A DNA stretch of 64,000 nucleotides from Pantoea coffeiphila. Its GTDB lineage: Bacteria; Pseudomonadota; Gammaproteobacteria; Enterobacterales; Enterobacteriaceae. Numbering within the stretch: position 1 is the stretch's first letter; each line of letters starts with the position of its first letter. Location of the stretch: positions 310,001 through 374,000 of the forward strand of contig NZ_JAFBFW010000004.1 of the NCBI RefSeq assembly GCF_016909495.1, written 5' to 3'. Shown piece by piece: positions 37,442-45,803 of the stretch. The position numbers and the translations under genes were made by a program. Under the pieces are notes generated by a model. The model searched no databases. It was not told the origin of the DNA and saw nothing but the letters and a program-made list of their open reading frames with translations.

Positions 37442-37563
37442 TGTATTCCTTCACATAGGCAGAGAAATTATGCTCTAGAAAAACAGGCATGAATTAATTA
37501 AGTTAATTATTTCTTAATTTTTATCGCATATTCCTTATGAAAGTCCTTGCCAAAATAGATTGT
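37415..37563. repeat. Direct repeat, copy A (vgrG2 start and upstream region)
   Basis: The first codons of vgrG2 and about 120 bases upstream of it recur at 38890-39041 with scattered differences. On the - strand the distal part of this copy reads LTIYFGKDFHKEYAIKIKK-stop, which resembles the end of the lipoprotein-type immunity family at 39466-39825. So the 343-base gap between the amidase pseudogene and vgrG2 contains an immunity-gene tail and the vgrG leader; I see nothing else in it. Confidence 0.8.
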
Positions 37564-37784
37564 TAATTCACGCCCAATCTTTCATATCTACTGATAATAT
37601 GAAACAATAGTTACGCACTTCATCAAGCCATAAATATTCATTACACTCATCCACTTAAAATAAATAATATCAAACCACTTACAGTCAAGCCATGGTTATT
37701 AAAGCCCTATTTTTTAGCCTAACTAAAAATAAATCAACCCACTGTATAAATAATGTATCTTTCTCAGTTTATTCCTATGCTAAT

Positions 37785-38916
37785 TCAGTCATTACTTCTA
37801 TACAACATATTATAACAATTCTCTTCAGAAGATAAATCATATCTATAAAAACAATAATCTGAGAATTGCTTGATTTTTTCTTCATTTAAATTACTAAGTA
37901 ATGGTGTATCACAACCTGCATTGCAATTTGTTGGATCAACGAAAAAAATTTTTTCACTCATATGCTTTTTAATAAAAAAGACATATTCTGTATCTTCCTT
38001 GAATTCACCAGATACCTGCTCAACACCAACAAAAAACCATGCAATGGACAATATTAATGCCATTATGAAAGCGACCCAACAATAATTTAACCTGTTAGCA
38101 TTACCCATATCCCCCCTAGTTTTTTTATATTTAGTTGGTTTACCCAGACCCAGATTAAATTCTTTTCTCAACCTCCCAACAAACTCCATACCTAAATTAC
38201 CAGGGCAGGATCTTTCGATTACTTCGTTAGGCTTTTTTGGATTACGGTAAAAAACCTGATGTTCCTTGTGCCCACCAAGTTCCGTAATATTAAAATAGTT
38301 AAGCAACGTAGATATGATTTCTTTTACTGCCTTTTCTTGCAAAGGAGTTACCACATCATCAAGATCCCACCATTGTTCATCTAAGTCAGACATTAATACA
38401 ATTCCTATAATAGATGTGTTGCCAAAACTTATGTGAGCACCTTTATTTCTTATATCCTGCCCTTCAAAAATTTCACCATCGCATCCAACAGCATAATGAT
38501 AACCAAACTGGTTAAAGTTATTCATATGCTCTTCTTCAATTTTCTTATTTTATCATCATTCTAATCTGAACATGAATAACTATTTCCAGCATTATGAATG
38601 GCGACTTTAGTATAATTTCAGTCATGGGATACTTTCTGGCTATCACTGGCCTTCCAGTCCGAGCGAGTTTTGAATACATATCCATTCTTTCTCACTCCTG
38701 ATATTATCGCTTTCCGCACTGCGGCTCTATTATTTAACTGAAGAGGAATAATTTCATAATTTTTTATCTAATTTCTGCGCCGATAACACTGTAAATTCTG
38801 AATTAAAATCATTACTCTTTAAATCATCATCACCTGACATAACCTCATCATCCAAGAAAATCTCTTTCTTTGGTGAAATAAAATTAAATGAATTCTATCG
38901 TAGGATTAGTGCTCAT
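37785..38916 (-). pseudogene. Decayed peptidoglycan amidase (Amidase_2/PGRP-like) joined to a vgrG start
   Basis: The readable part from 38525 (246 codons) has FGYHYAVGCDGEIFEGQD, a conserved His before a SFGN segment, and GGHKEH, all typical of the zinc amidase/PGRP fold, followed by CPGNLG and a membrane segment (WVAFIMALILSIAWFFVG). Further upstream the other frames show TRSDWKAS, TKVAIHNAGNS and SDSNDDKIRK-like residues that belong to its N-terminus, interrupted by two stops and at least two frameshifts. Beyond that, 38884-38916 is the first ten codons of a vgrG (MSTNPTIEFI-stop). It is a former effector gene fused by deletion to the beginning of a lost vgrG. Confidence 0.75.
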
Positions 38917-39041
38917 TGTATTCCTTCACATTTCACATCGGCAGAGAAATTATGCTCTAGAAAAACAGGTATGCATTAAGTAAGTTACTGCTTGATCTTT
39001 ATCGTATATTACTTATAAAAGTCTTTACCGGAATACATTGT
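38890..39041. repeat. Direct repeat, copy B (vgrG leader)
   Basis: Second copy of the vgrG2 start and upstream region (see 37415-37563), including the ATG of a vgrG whose body is missing. On the - strand its distal end codes the tail of an immunity-type remnant (GTMYSGKDFYK-stop). The two copies enclose the amidase pseudogene, which marks a tandem duplication followed by loss of the vgrG in between. Confidence 0.8.
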
Positions 39042-39290
39042 ACCAAGCGTAACCCAAGAAACAGTTACGCGATAATAACCTGACTTTTTCGGTCCCCCAA
39101 CTATGATGAGGCGGTGGTAATCTTTTTTTACTCCACCCTCTCCACAAAAAACTATTTTTTATTTCTCCTGAATCCATACCAGCCCTGATTTGTTCGGGAT
39201 TATACTTACCGAAATGCTGAGTTCATCAATAGCCACATCTTTTATTTCAATGGCATCTTGGCATTTGTGATTAATTGTTGCATCTTTAAT
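39030..39290 (-). pseudogene. Immunity-type remnant
   Basis: One frame, interrupted by a single TAA, reads AIEIKDVAIDELSISVSIIP, then GGVKKDYHRLIIVGGPKKSG and TMYSGKDFYK. It parallels the ITNTILFKDNIGVTISPP, EEEDYHHIIIMGRPK and GEIDKNIK parts of the protein at 39466-39825. No start or signal peptide was found. It is a partial, decayed paralogue, probably the former immunity gene of a lost or decayed effector. The 175 bases between it and the next gene hold nothing I recognise. Confidence 0.6.
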
Positions 39291-39465
39291 ATTATTTTTC
39301 AGATAGGATTACTGAGTGAGCACAGAGCAACCAGGTACAATAAAAATCATAATGCAGATAAAATATTTCATTTAGTTCAATGGTTTGAAAGTCCAGCTCC
39401 AAAAAAAATATTATTTCCGCAAAATCTCACACTAAAAAAAACAATAAACTCTTTTTAATTTATTT

Positions 39466-39838
39466 TTATTTTATGTTTTTATCTATTTCACCTCCTGGTG
39501 TTGTCGCCCCCATAGAACACCCATTAATATGAATTAATATATCCACCTTTAACTTAGGCCTACCCATAATTATTATATGGTGATAATCTTCTTCTTCCCT
39601 TCCTCTTCCCCCAACTTTCAAAGCATTCACTTTCGGCATCCGTTTTAAACCAACTCCCGGAGGTGATATAGTCACTCCGATATTGTCCTTAAATAAAATA
39701 GTATTAGTTATTTCAATTTCAGACGAATAGTTCTTCCCAACATATCCTTCAGGAAGTTCACTTCCTGAAGGATAAAATTTCGGCATAGAACTTTCATAAT
39801 CTAAAACAAAAAATGATGAGCACAATGAATTTTTTCAT
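39466..39838 (-). pseudogene. Lipoprotein/immunity-like protein with frameshifted signal peptide
   Basis: The main frame (119 codons from a TTG at 39825) reads SGSELPEGYVGKNYSSEIEI and EEEDYHHIIIMGRPK, the pattern of small periplasmic lipoprotein-like immunity proteins. An ATG at 39838 in another frame gives MKKFIVLIIF, a normal signal-peptide start, and meets the main frame if one T is removed from a T6 run (A6 on the + strand, 39808-39813). As written the mature part would be made without a signal. It lies after the toxin remnant at 39942-40504 and is probably its immunity gene. Confidence 0.6.
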
Positions 39839-39904
39839 GCTTATTTTACTAATTTAAAAACCAACCCTCCAAAAACATGTTGGGAAAAGTAGTTAAGACT
39901 GCTT

Positions 39905-39954
39905 TTTTATTTTATTTTATTTTATTTTATTTTATTTTATTTTATTTTATTTTA
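39905..39954. repeat. TTTTA x10 pentanucleotide repeat
   Basis: Ten perfect TTTTA units in a row. On the - strand the array overlaps the last codons of the toxin remnant (its frame ends at 39942 inside the array) and lies about 70 bases upstream of the immunity-like gene start at 39838. Pentamer arrays are unstable, and here a change would alter the toxin C-terminus or the spacing upstream of the next gene. Confidence 0.95.
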
Positions 39955-40504
39955 CAATAAACTCTCCACCAAGAGAGAAGCATTATTTCAATTAATTCAT
40001 CACTATCTTTAGAAGTAATACTTCCGCCATCAACCTTACAGACAGGCTCATCCCAAACGATCCAGTGGTTCTTTGACGATGAGTCACCATTGCCCATCCT
40101 TTTAATATCTCAGCAGATATGAAGGTTACAACTCTGTACCCTTGTTTAGCAAAAGAATTAAGCCTTATTATATCTGTCTCATTAGCATGTGAAAGGCTAA
40201 TGTTATCGAATACTTTCTCATATCCGGCCTTATCGAACCATTCAGTCAACTTCCCCCACATTGTTATACCAGAGACCTGATCATCCACTTCATCGTAACT
40301 CATAATTGAATTTTCAGAATCCCTCAAACTAGCTAATGTAATCCAATCCAAACCTGATACTGTTTCTCTGCCGTAATCATCATAGAATGCTCCTTTCGGG
40401 TGACTACATCCATCCCCAGGCGAAATATTCAGAATGCCTATTTTGGTTTTCCCGTACAACTAGAGTTCATTTGCAGTTTGCTTATAAACATCCGGCCTGT
40501 CCAT
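39942..40504 (-). pseudogene. Toxin C-terminal remnant, papain-like type suspected
   Basis: From the ATG at 40504 the frame reads MDRPDVYKQTANEL, a stop (TAG, a likely former Trp), then YGKTKIGILNISPGDGCSHPKGAF, SGLDWITLASLRDSEN and GYRVVTFISAE before shifting frame. The other frame continues GNGDSSSKNHWIVWDEPV and SWWRVYCKIK. The SHPKGAF and NHWIVW pieces resemble the end of cysteine-protease-like toxin domains with a catalytic His, but this is tentative. An open frame of 155 codons covers 39992-40459 only. The 290 bases between 40504 and the next gene hold no feature I can support. Confidence 0.55.
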
Positions 40505-40790
40505 CTGCAGACAATAAAAAATCGAGCATCAAAGCTATTTGCCTTACTGTCCTGTAAAGATCATATACATATACGAGGCCAAAATACACAGCCCACAGGA
40601 GAGCTGAGGTGCTAATAAAAAACACAGGAACTTCTGCAACAAGCTGAAACGATCGCACACGAAGACTCTCGGGTACTCGAAATCAATAGAAATGCTATTG
40701 GCACATTCATTGAGCGAGAATACTATCTGTAGCAACCATATTTAACACATTGTATACCACTACTGTGTGGAAAAATCACCGAAAAATAAA

Positions 40791-41264
40791 TTATGGGTAC
40801 CTTTTAAACACCCAGGATTCATTTTTTTTACAGGATTCGAAGTTGTTTTCATCTGAGGGATCAAATTCAGAGGTAGCCTCTTTCAGGTGCCCATTGAATA
40901 GATTAATGAAGGCTCCTTGATTGCTGCCAACGTAGGCATAATCACCTTTTTTAAGATAATCAACCTCAAAGATTCCTTCGCTAAGGCCTTGCTCATATTT
41001 TTTATAGTTATGCACCATGTCCAACAAGATAATATTAGTATCCTGAGGACTATCTTCATTTAGCTTCTTTGGCTTACCCCATATAATAATTTTAGAACCA
41101 TCGCATTTGACGTTATAACCGTTGATTACAGTATCTAATTTTATTTTTTTTAGAGTGGCACCAGACTTAATAGCAACTGTATCACTCCCTTTTAATTCAA
41201 CATCAAGTGCACTTACCTGAATAGATAATAAAAATAGCGGAGTTATTGCAATAATCATTTTCAT
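40791..41264 (-). CDS. Secreted periplasmic protein, probable immunity to the M23/GH19 effector
   Basis: A 157-residue protein with a signal peptide (IIAITPLFLLSIQVSA) and a mature part without recognised domain; Cys residues in VKCDG and FESCKKN could pair. It starts four bases after the effector stop, so coupled translation is likely. A periplasmic protein following a cell-wall-degrading effector is the standard immunity arrangement. It is AT-rich, unlike the vgrG in front. Confidence 0.7.
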   Translation of the reverse strand: MKMIIAITPLFLLSIQVSALDVELKGSDTVAIKSGATLKKIKLDTVINGYNVKCDGSKIIIWGKPKKLNEDSPQDTNIILLDMVHNYKKYEQGLSEGIFEVDYLKKGDYAYVGSNQGAFINLFNGHLKEATSEFDPSDENNFESCKKNESWVFKRYP

Positions 41265-41268
41265 ATAA

Positions 41269-43434
41269 TTAATCCATCAAAATTTTTGCAATTCGAGTAG
41301 TTTGTTTCCAGCGCAATTCATCAGCAGCATACCCGCCATTGATGGCATGAGTAATAAATCGTGAATGCTCAAAGGATATATCGATTTCTTTTACTTTTGC
41401 ATTTATTGGCCTAAACCCTGCCGAGCGAGAGCCTGCAATCCAATACCAACATCCTGCATCGATGCAGTTATACGGGACTGTAGATAGAAGTTGCGGTTCG
41501 GCAATCGTAGGCGCTTTGGCTAAATTTACTGGGCTCCACCACTGATGTATAAAACCTTTGTAGCTCATGGGGTATTTCTGCAGATCTAACCATCCTCTAT
41601 ACCCCCAATATTTACTATAATTCTCCCGACCGGTAAGCTGCTTCATTCCTCGCCCTCTAAATTTGGGACCATCCCCTAACTCTATATTACCTAAACGACC
41701 ATTTAAATAATCAAGATATCCGCCTGGTGCAGGGTTATAGTATCCATTCTCCTCAGATGCAAAACTAGCGTGCAAAGGATTTTTCGCAAAGCTTGCAGAA
41801 CCCTCAATCATTAACGAAAGCATTCCCGATTCAATGGCACCTTGCCCAAAGAAATGAGCTTTTCTTGTCGCGGTGACAACAGAGTACTTTTCAAGACAAT
41901 GATTTATAATTACTCTGTATTTTTCTCTAACTTCATCCGGCGTTGTACCGATTTTTTCAAGTGATTTAGTCGGATAAAGCTTGTCTGGGTAGATTTGTGC
42001 CAATTCTTCTTTTGAGTACCAATTACACTTTCTGAATGCAGAAATAAATGCAGATGGGTCAAAATGCCACAATCTTCCGCTACCAAGAGCCCCTGAATCA
42101 AAACACAGCGCCTCAGCATGCTGTCTGAACCTGCCATAATCCTCTTCACTCATCAGGACCCGATCCTTAGATCCCTGCGTGCCTGGCATCTTCCACGTAG
42201 CCGTATTTTCCGGCGTACACTGCTCCCAGGGCAGACCGGTCATCAGCCATTTATACCTGGCATCTATGGTGCTTTTTTCCCACTCGAATGGTAAACAGCA
42301 GATAAGCCTGTTGCTTTGAGCCTCGTAACTGCCCGCTTCCTGTAACTTCCTTATAATCGCCGAGTTGCACTGGCTATGAGTATCGCTGTCATCATCGACA
42401 AGCCGCCATCCCGTCCAGTGGGGAAAGTCTGCATCGCTGAACTTTTTAATACCGGGAGCGGCAAGATTGACCACTCCGGCTCCACCCGGATAACTGACCG
42501 TCATCCATAATGGCGCGTCTACCGGCACCAGCGTTTCATTTTCCGTATTGATAACCCGCCCAAAACGAAGCAACTCAAACCCGGCGCTGGGGCTCTCCTT
42601 ATAATTCCGCATCGCGGTTTTATAAAGATTATATTCGTAATCTTCACCATCGGCGTTAACCAGCGGCTCGCCCAGCAGGTCATATTTCCCGTCAGTCTGC
42701 GTATTCTTTTGCCGGGTCACCATCGTACAACTGCCCTGTGCCAGAGTCATACTGACATACAGAGGCACATGACTGGTATGGCGTTCAGACATACCCGTTG
42801 TGGAAGTACTGTTGTTCGCGGGTGCTTTGTCGTAAAACGTTGTTCCTGCCGGCAGGTAAAAATGGATATCACCGTAAACCGCATCGGTGCGGCCATCTGT
42901 CGAGATATCCAGTTCCTGTGTTTTTCGTCCCGTCAGCTTACGGATGTTGTCATCATCGCAGAAAACCTGGAAGTGAAATTCATTCCGCCCGTCACACATT
43001 CCGGAAGAGCCCAGCGGGTCTTTCCGGTAAATTCTGGCGTCAGCTTTTATCCCGGACTCCAGAAACTTCAGATGCATATACAGGGAGTAAAAAACGACCT
43101 TACCGTCCTCGCCGGAACCAATTTCCGTCTCATGCTTCAGTAAAACATAGCCATCATCCGTCCCCCTGACGGGAGCATACTTCAGTGGGAACTGGTCTCT
43201 TTTCTCTGGCGGGGAGGGCTTGCGGAACGACACCACGGTCCCGTCAGCGATTGCCCTCACTTTCTCCGGCGTTGTACCTGCATCCGTATGTGATATATGG
43301 ATACCCCCGTGCCAGGACTCTGATGCATTGAGAGGGTATCCCCGGCGAGAGTTGACTGGCATCATCGCTTCAATCCAGTCTGCGTCAGACTGAGTGGCAT
43401 CTATATCTCTCAGAAACGGAGGACTGATAATCAT
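41269..43434 (-). CDS. T6SS cell-wall effector with M23-like and GH19-like domains
   Basis: A 721-residue protein starting 14 bases after vgrG3 (GGGAG seven bases before the ATG). The N-terminal 190 residues resemble an M23/LytM fold (SWHGGIHISHTD, ADGTVVSF, FYSLYMHLKFLE, EFHFQVF), but the usual Asp and one His of the zinc site look replaced, so it may be a peptidoglycan-binding relic. The C-terminal 200 residues are a GH19 lysozyme/chitinase type: FFGQGAIESGM with the candidate catalytic Glu, YYNPAPGGYLDYLNGRLGN and FRGRGMKQLTGRENYSKYWGY. The middle region is unknown. It would cut target-cell peptidoglycan after delivery by VgrG3. Confidence 0.83.
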   Translation of the reverse strand: MIISPPFLRDIDATQSDADWIEAMMPVNSRRGYPLNASESWHGGIHISHTDAGTTPEKVRAIADGTVVSFRKPSPPEKRDQFPLKYAPVRGTDDGYVLLKHETEIGSGEDGKVVFYSLYMHLKFLESGIKADARIYRKDPLGSSGMCDGRNEFHFQVFCDDDNIRKLTGRKTQELDISTDGRTDAVYGDIHFYLPAGTTFYDKAPANNSTSTTGMSERHTSHVPLYVSMTLAQGSCTMVTRQKNTQTDGKYDLLGEPLVNADGEDYEYNLYKTAMRNYKESPSAGFELLRFGRVINTENETLVPVDAPLWMTVSYPGGAGVVNLAAPGIKKFSDADFPHWTGWRLVDDDSDTHSQCNSAIIRKLQEAGSYEAQSNRLICCLPFEWEKSTIDARYKWLMTGLPWEQCTPENTATWKMPGTQGSKDRVLMSEEDYGRFRQHAEALCFDSGALGSGRLWHFDPSAFISAFRKCNWYSKEELAQIYPDKLYPTKSLEKIGTTPDEVREKYRVIINHCLEKYSVVTATRKAHFFGQGAIESGMLSLMIEGSASFAKNPLHASFASEENGYYNPAPGGYLDYLNGRLGNIELGDGPKFRGRGMKQLTGRENYSKYWGYRGWLDLQKYPMSYKGFIHQWWSPVNLAKAPTIAEPQLLSTVPYNCIDAGCWYWIAGSRSAGFRPINAKVKEIDISFEHSRFITHAINGGYAADELRWKQTTRIAKILMD

Positions 43435-43448
43435 CTTGTGACTCCCTG

Positions 43449-45803
43449 TCAGGAAAAGCTGAATTTACTGGAAGATTCTGTGGTTTCAGGTGCCACATTC
43501 GGGAAGTCTTTTGGCTCACTGGCCTTAGCTTTTCGCCCGTAATGCCCGGCCCTGGTCCGGTACTCCCCCTGAGTGGCCGATTCAATACCATTCACATCAA
43601 GGGTGATATAACTTCCGCCACCGTTTATCGTCACTTTTTTCTTCGCAGTAATATGGATTTCATCTTCGGTGCTGGTGACGCTGAGTTCGCCGCGGGCGAT
43701 CAGCGCCATCAGGTCGTTCTGCGCCTGTATTTTTACCGGCCCCTGGTTCGCAATAAGTCTGATACCCAGCTTACGAACAAACACGCTGAGGGCATGACCG
43801 ACCCCGATAAACAGATTTTTCACCACGCTGATATCCGCATTCTTTCCGGCCGTGGCAATCAGGTTCTGGCCTGCCGATACCTGCAGGTGCTGTCCGCTGG
43901 TCAGCGCAATCCCGTCCGGTGCACTCATCAGCAGCACCGATTTCCTGAGATCCGTAAGCTGTTGTTCCAGCAGCTTAATCTGTGCCTGAAGGTCCGCCGG
44001 ATTTGCCTTCGCCGTCTGAGCATCCTCTGAAATGGCCGTCATCTGCTCACGGGCCTCAGCCAGATTGCTGACCGCCGCCCCCATCTCCAGCACCTCGCCC
44101 TGCGCCTTCGCCTGGCCGTCCGCCGAGATAAATATCCCCTTCTGCGCCCGTATCGCACCCCAGCTGTCCGTCCGCAGCTCAAAACCTTCGCCCCGCTTCT
44201 GCCGCTCGCTGTCCACCAGGTGGCCCAGGTTCAGCTGGCTTTTGCCGCCGTACTCCGTCGAGACCTTGATATGTTCCTGCCCGCGGTTATCATCCAGCCG
44301 GATTTTGTTGTTTGACGGCGTGCGCAGCACGTTACGTCTGTAGTTACGGATGGTGACGTGGTCGCCGTGCGCAGAATCGTGCAGCACCCCGGCAATGTAC
44401 GGCCGGTCCGGGTTGCCGTCCTCAAAGCCTATCGCCACTTCCGTCCCCGCCAGCAGCGGCAGGTGCAGGCCGTACGTATCCCCCGCGTACGGCCGCGACT
44501 GGCGTACCCACAGGCTTTCGAACCCGCTTTCCCAGCCGTCGCGGTCAAACAGCATGTTCACCCGGTAGCGGCCGTCTTTATCAATATGACCGTAGGTGTC
44601 GTTCGGCGTGGTGCTGGTCACCCGGGCCGGCAGCGTACCGGCCATCACCGGACGGGAGCCGGGTGCCGGGCGAAAGCTGAAGTCGGTGCCGTCCGGGATG
44701 CCGTCAACATGCACGGTAAAGTCGGCGTCACGGCGCGCGTGGCTGTTTATCGCCGTGATAACCACGCCGTCAGCAAACACCGCCGCCACTTCATAACCCC
44801 CGGTCACCTTCAGCACCTGCCCCGGACAGAGCGTCGGGCTGCTGCTGGTGGCGCGGGTCTGCGTCTGCCCGTTCAGGTAGCGTTCATGGCGGATGCGGGC
44901 ATAAAATGCGCCGGACTCCGGGGCCGGGTTGCGGTCGTATGCACTGCCCGGCGTCAGGTAGTTGTCGGCATAATGATACGCATCGCCGTACGTGGTGGAG
45001 TCGCCGCGCGTGGCATCCACCTGCGTGTTCATGTCTTCCGTGGCCCGGCGATAGTTGTAATCCCGGGTGCTGACCTGCTTCTGCACCACCCGGTGATGGC
45101 TTTCCATGTTCCACACCGAGTCCACGCCCACGGAATGCTGGCCCGACGGCGGGACCGAGGGCAGGGTCAGGCCCGGCTCACAGCCCTGCCGGCTGTCGTA
45201 AAACTCCACCACGTCAATGTTCAGCCGCGTGTCGGTGGTGAAGCGGAACCAGATACCCACTTCCCCCAGCAGACGGCGGATAAAGTGCAGGTCGTCTTCG
45301 CCGTACTGCATCACCTGTTCGCGGCGCGGATAGTCCTGCACCAGCGAGAACAGGAAATCCTGACCGCGCATGTCGTGGCGCTCACGCAGGATTTTCTCCA
45401 CGATTTGCGGCACCGACATGTCCTGATAAATGGCGTTCTGGTGCGAGCGGTCCAGCAGCGCCAGCCGGGGCTGAAGCGTCAGGGCATAGCGCGTCTCGTC
45501 TTTTGAGGTGCTGAGGCGGTCAAACCCTGTCACCACACCCTGGATCACCCGCACCGGCTGCTGGATTTTAATCCCCCGGCCCTGATCCACCGGGGCCTGC
45601 AGCGTCAGTGACGCCGGTTTAAGCAGCATGTTTTCCCTGCTGATGGCATGCTGGCTGCTGGTGAACTCAATGCGGTAACTGAACGGCTGGCTTAGCGCCT
45701 CGCGGCCTTCAAAGACCAGCACGTCCAGATCCGCATCACAGCCGCGTACCGCCAGCAGGTGGTGGCTGTGGCTGAATGCCACGCTAAGCGGTGCTGCACT
45801 CAT
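43449..45803 (-). CDS. vgrG: VgrG (TssI) spike protein, copy 3
   Basis: A 784-residue VgrG directly after clpV, overlapping its stop (45800-45803), so it is the copy built into the core operon. The gp27-like, OB-fold and DUF2345 parts are as in the other two copies; the linker AVSNLAEAREQMTAISEDAQ and the region MSAPDGIALTSGQ agree with vgrG2 rather than vgrG1. The tail after HYGRKAKASEPK is short. Its product probably carries the M23/GH19 effector encoded next. Confidence 0.95.
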   Translation of the reverse strand: MSAAPLSVAFSHSHHLLAVRGCDADLDVLVFEGREALSQPFSYRIEFTSSQHAISRENMLLKPASLTLQAPVDQGRGIKIQQPVRVIQGVVTGFDRLSTSKDETRYALTLQPRLALLDRSHQNAIYQDMSVPQIVEKILRERHDMRGQDFLFSLVQDYPRREQVMQYGEDDLHFIRRLLGEVGIWFRFTTDTRLNIDVVEFYDSRQGCEPGLTLPSVPPSGQHSVGVDSVWNMESHHRVVQKQVSTRDYNYRRATEDMNTQVDATRGDSTTYGDAYHYADNYLTPGSAYDRNPAPESGAFYARIRHERYLNGQTQTRATSSSPTLCPGQVLKVTGGYEVAAVFADGVVITAINSHARRDADFTVHVDGIPDGTDFSFRPAPGSRPVMAGTLPARVTSTTPNDTYGHIDKDGRYRVNMLFDRDGWESGFESLWVRQSRPYAGDTYGLHLPLLAGTEVAIGFEDGNPDRPYIAGVLHDSAHGDHVTIRNYRRNVLRTPSNNKIRLDDNRGQEHIKVSTEYGGKSQLNLGHLVDSERQKRGEGFELRTDSWGAIRAQKGIFISADGQAKAQGEVLEMGAAVSNLAEAREQMTAISEDAQTAKANPADLQAQIKLLEQQLTDLRKSVLLMSAPDGIALTSGQHLQVSAGQNLIATAGKNADISVVKNLFIGVGHALSVFVRKLGIRLIANQGPVKIQAQNDLMALIARGELSVTSTEDEIHITAKKKVTINGGGSYITLDVNGIESATQGEYRTRAGHYGRKAKASEPKDFPNVAPETTESSSKFSFS

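Noticed and set aside
40619..40730. + strand stretch that translates as QELLQQAETIAHEDSRVLE and continues to a stop
   Set aside because: Looks coding-like but is only about 35 codons without start or known family; could be a chance frame or a scrap of an unknown gene.
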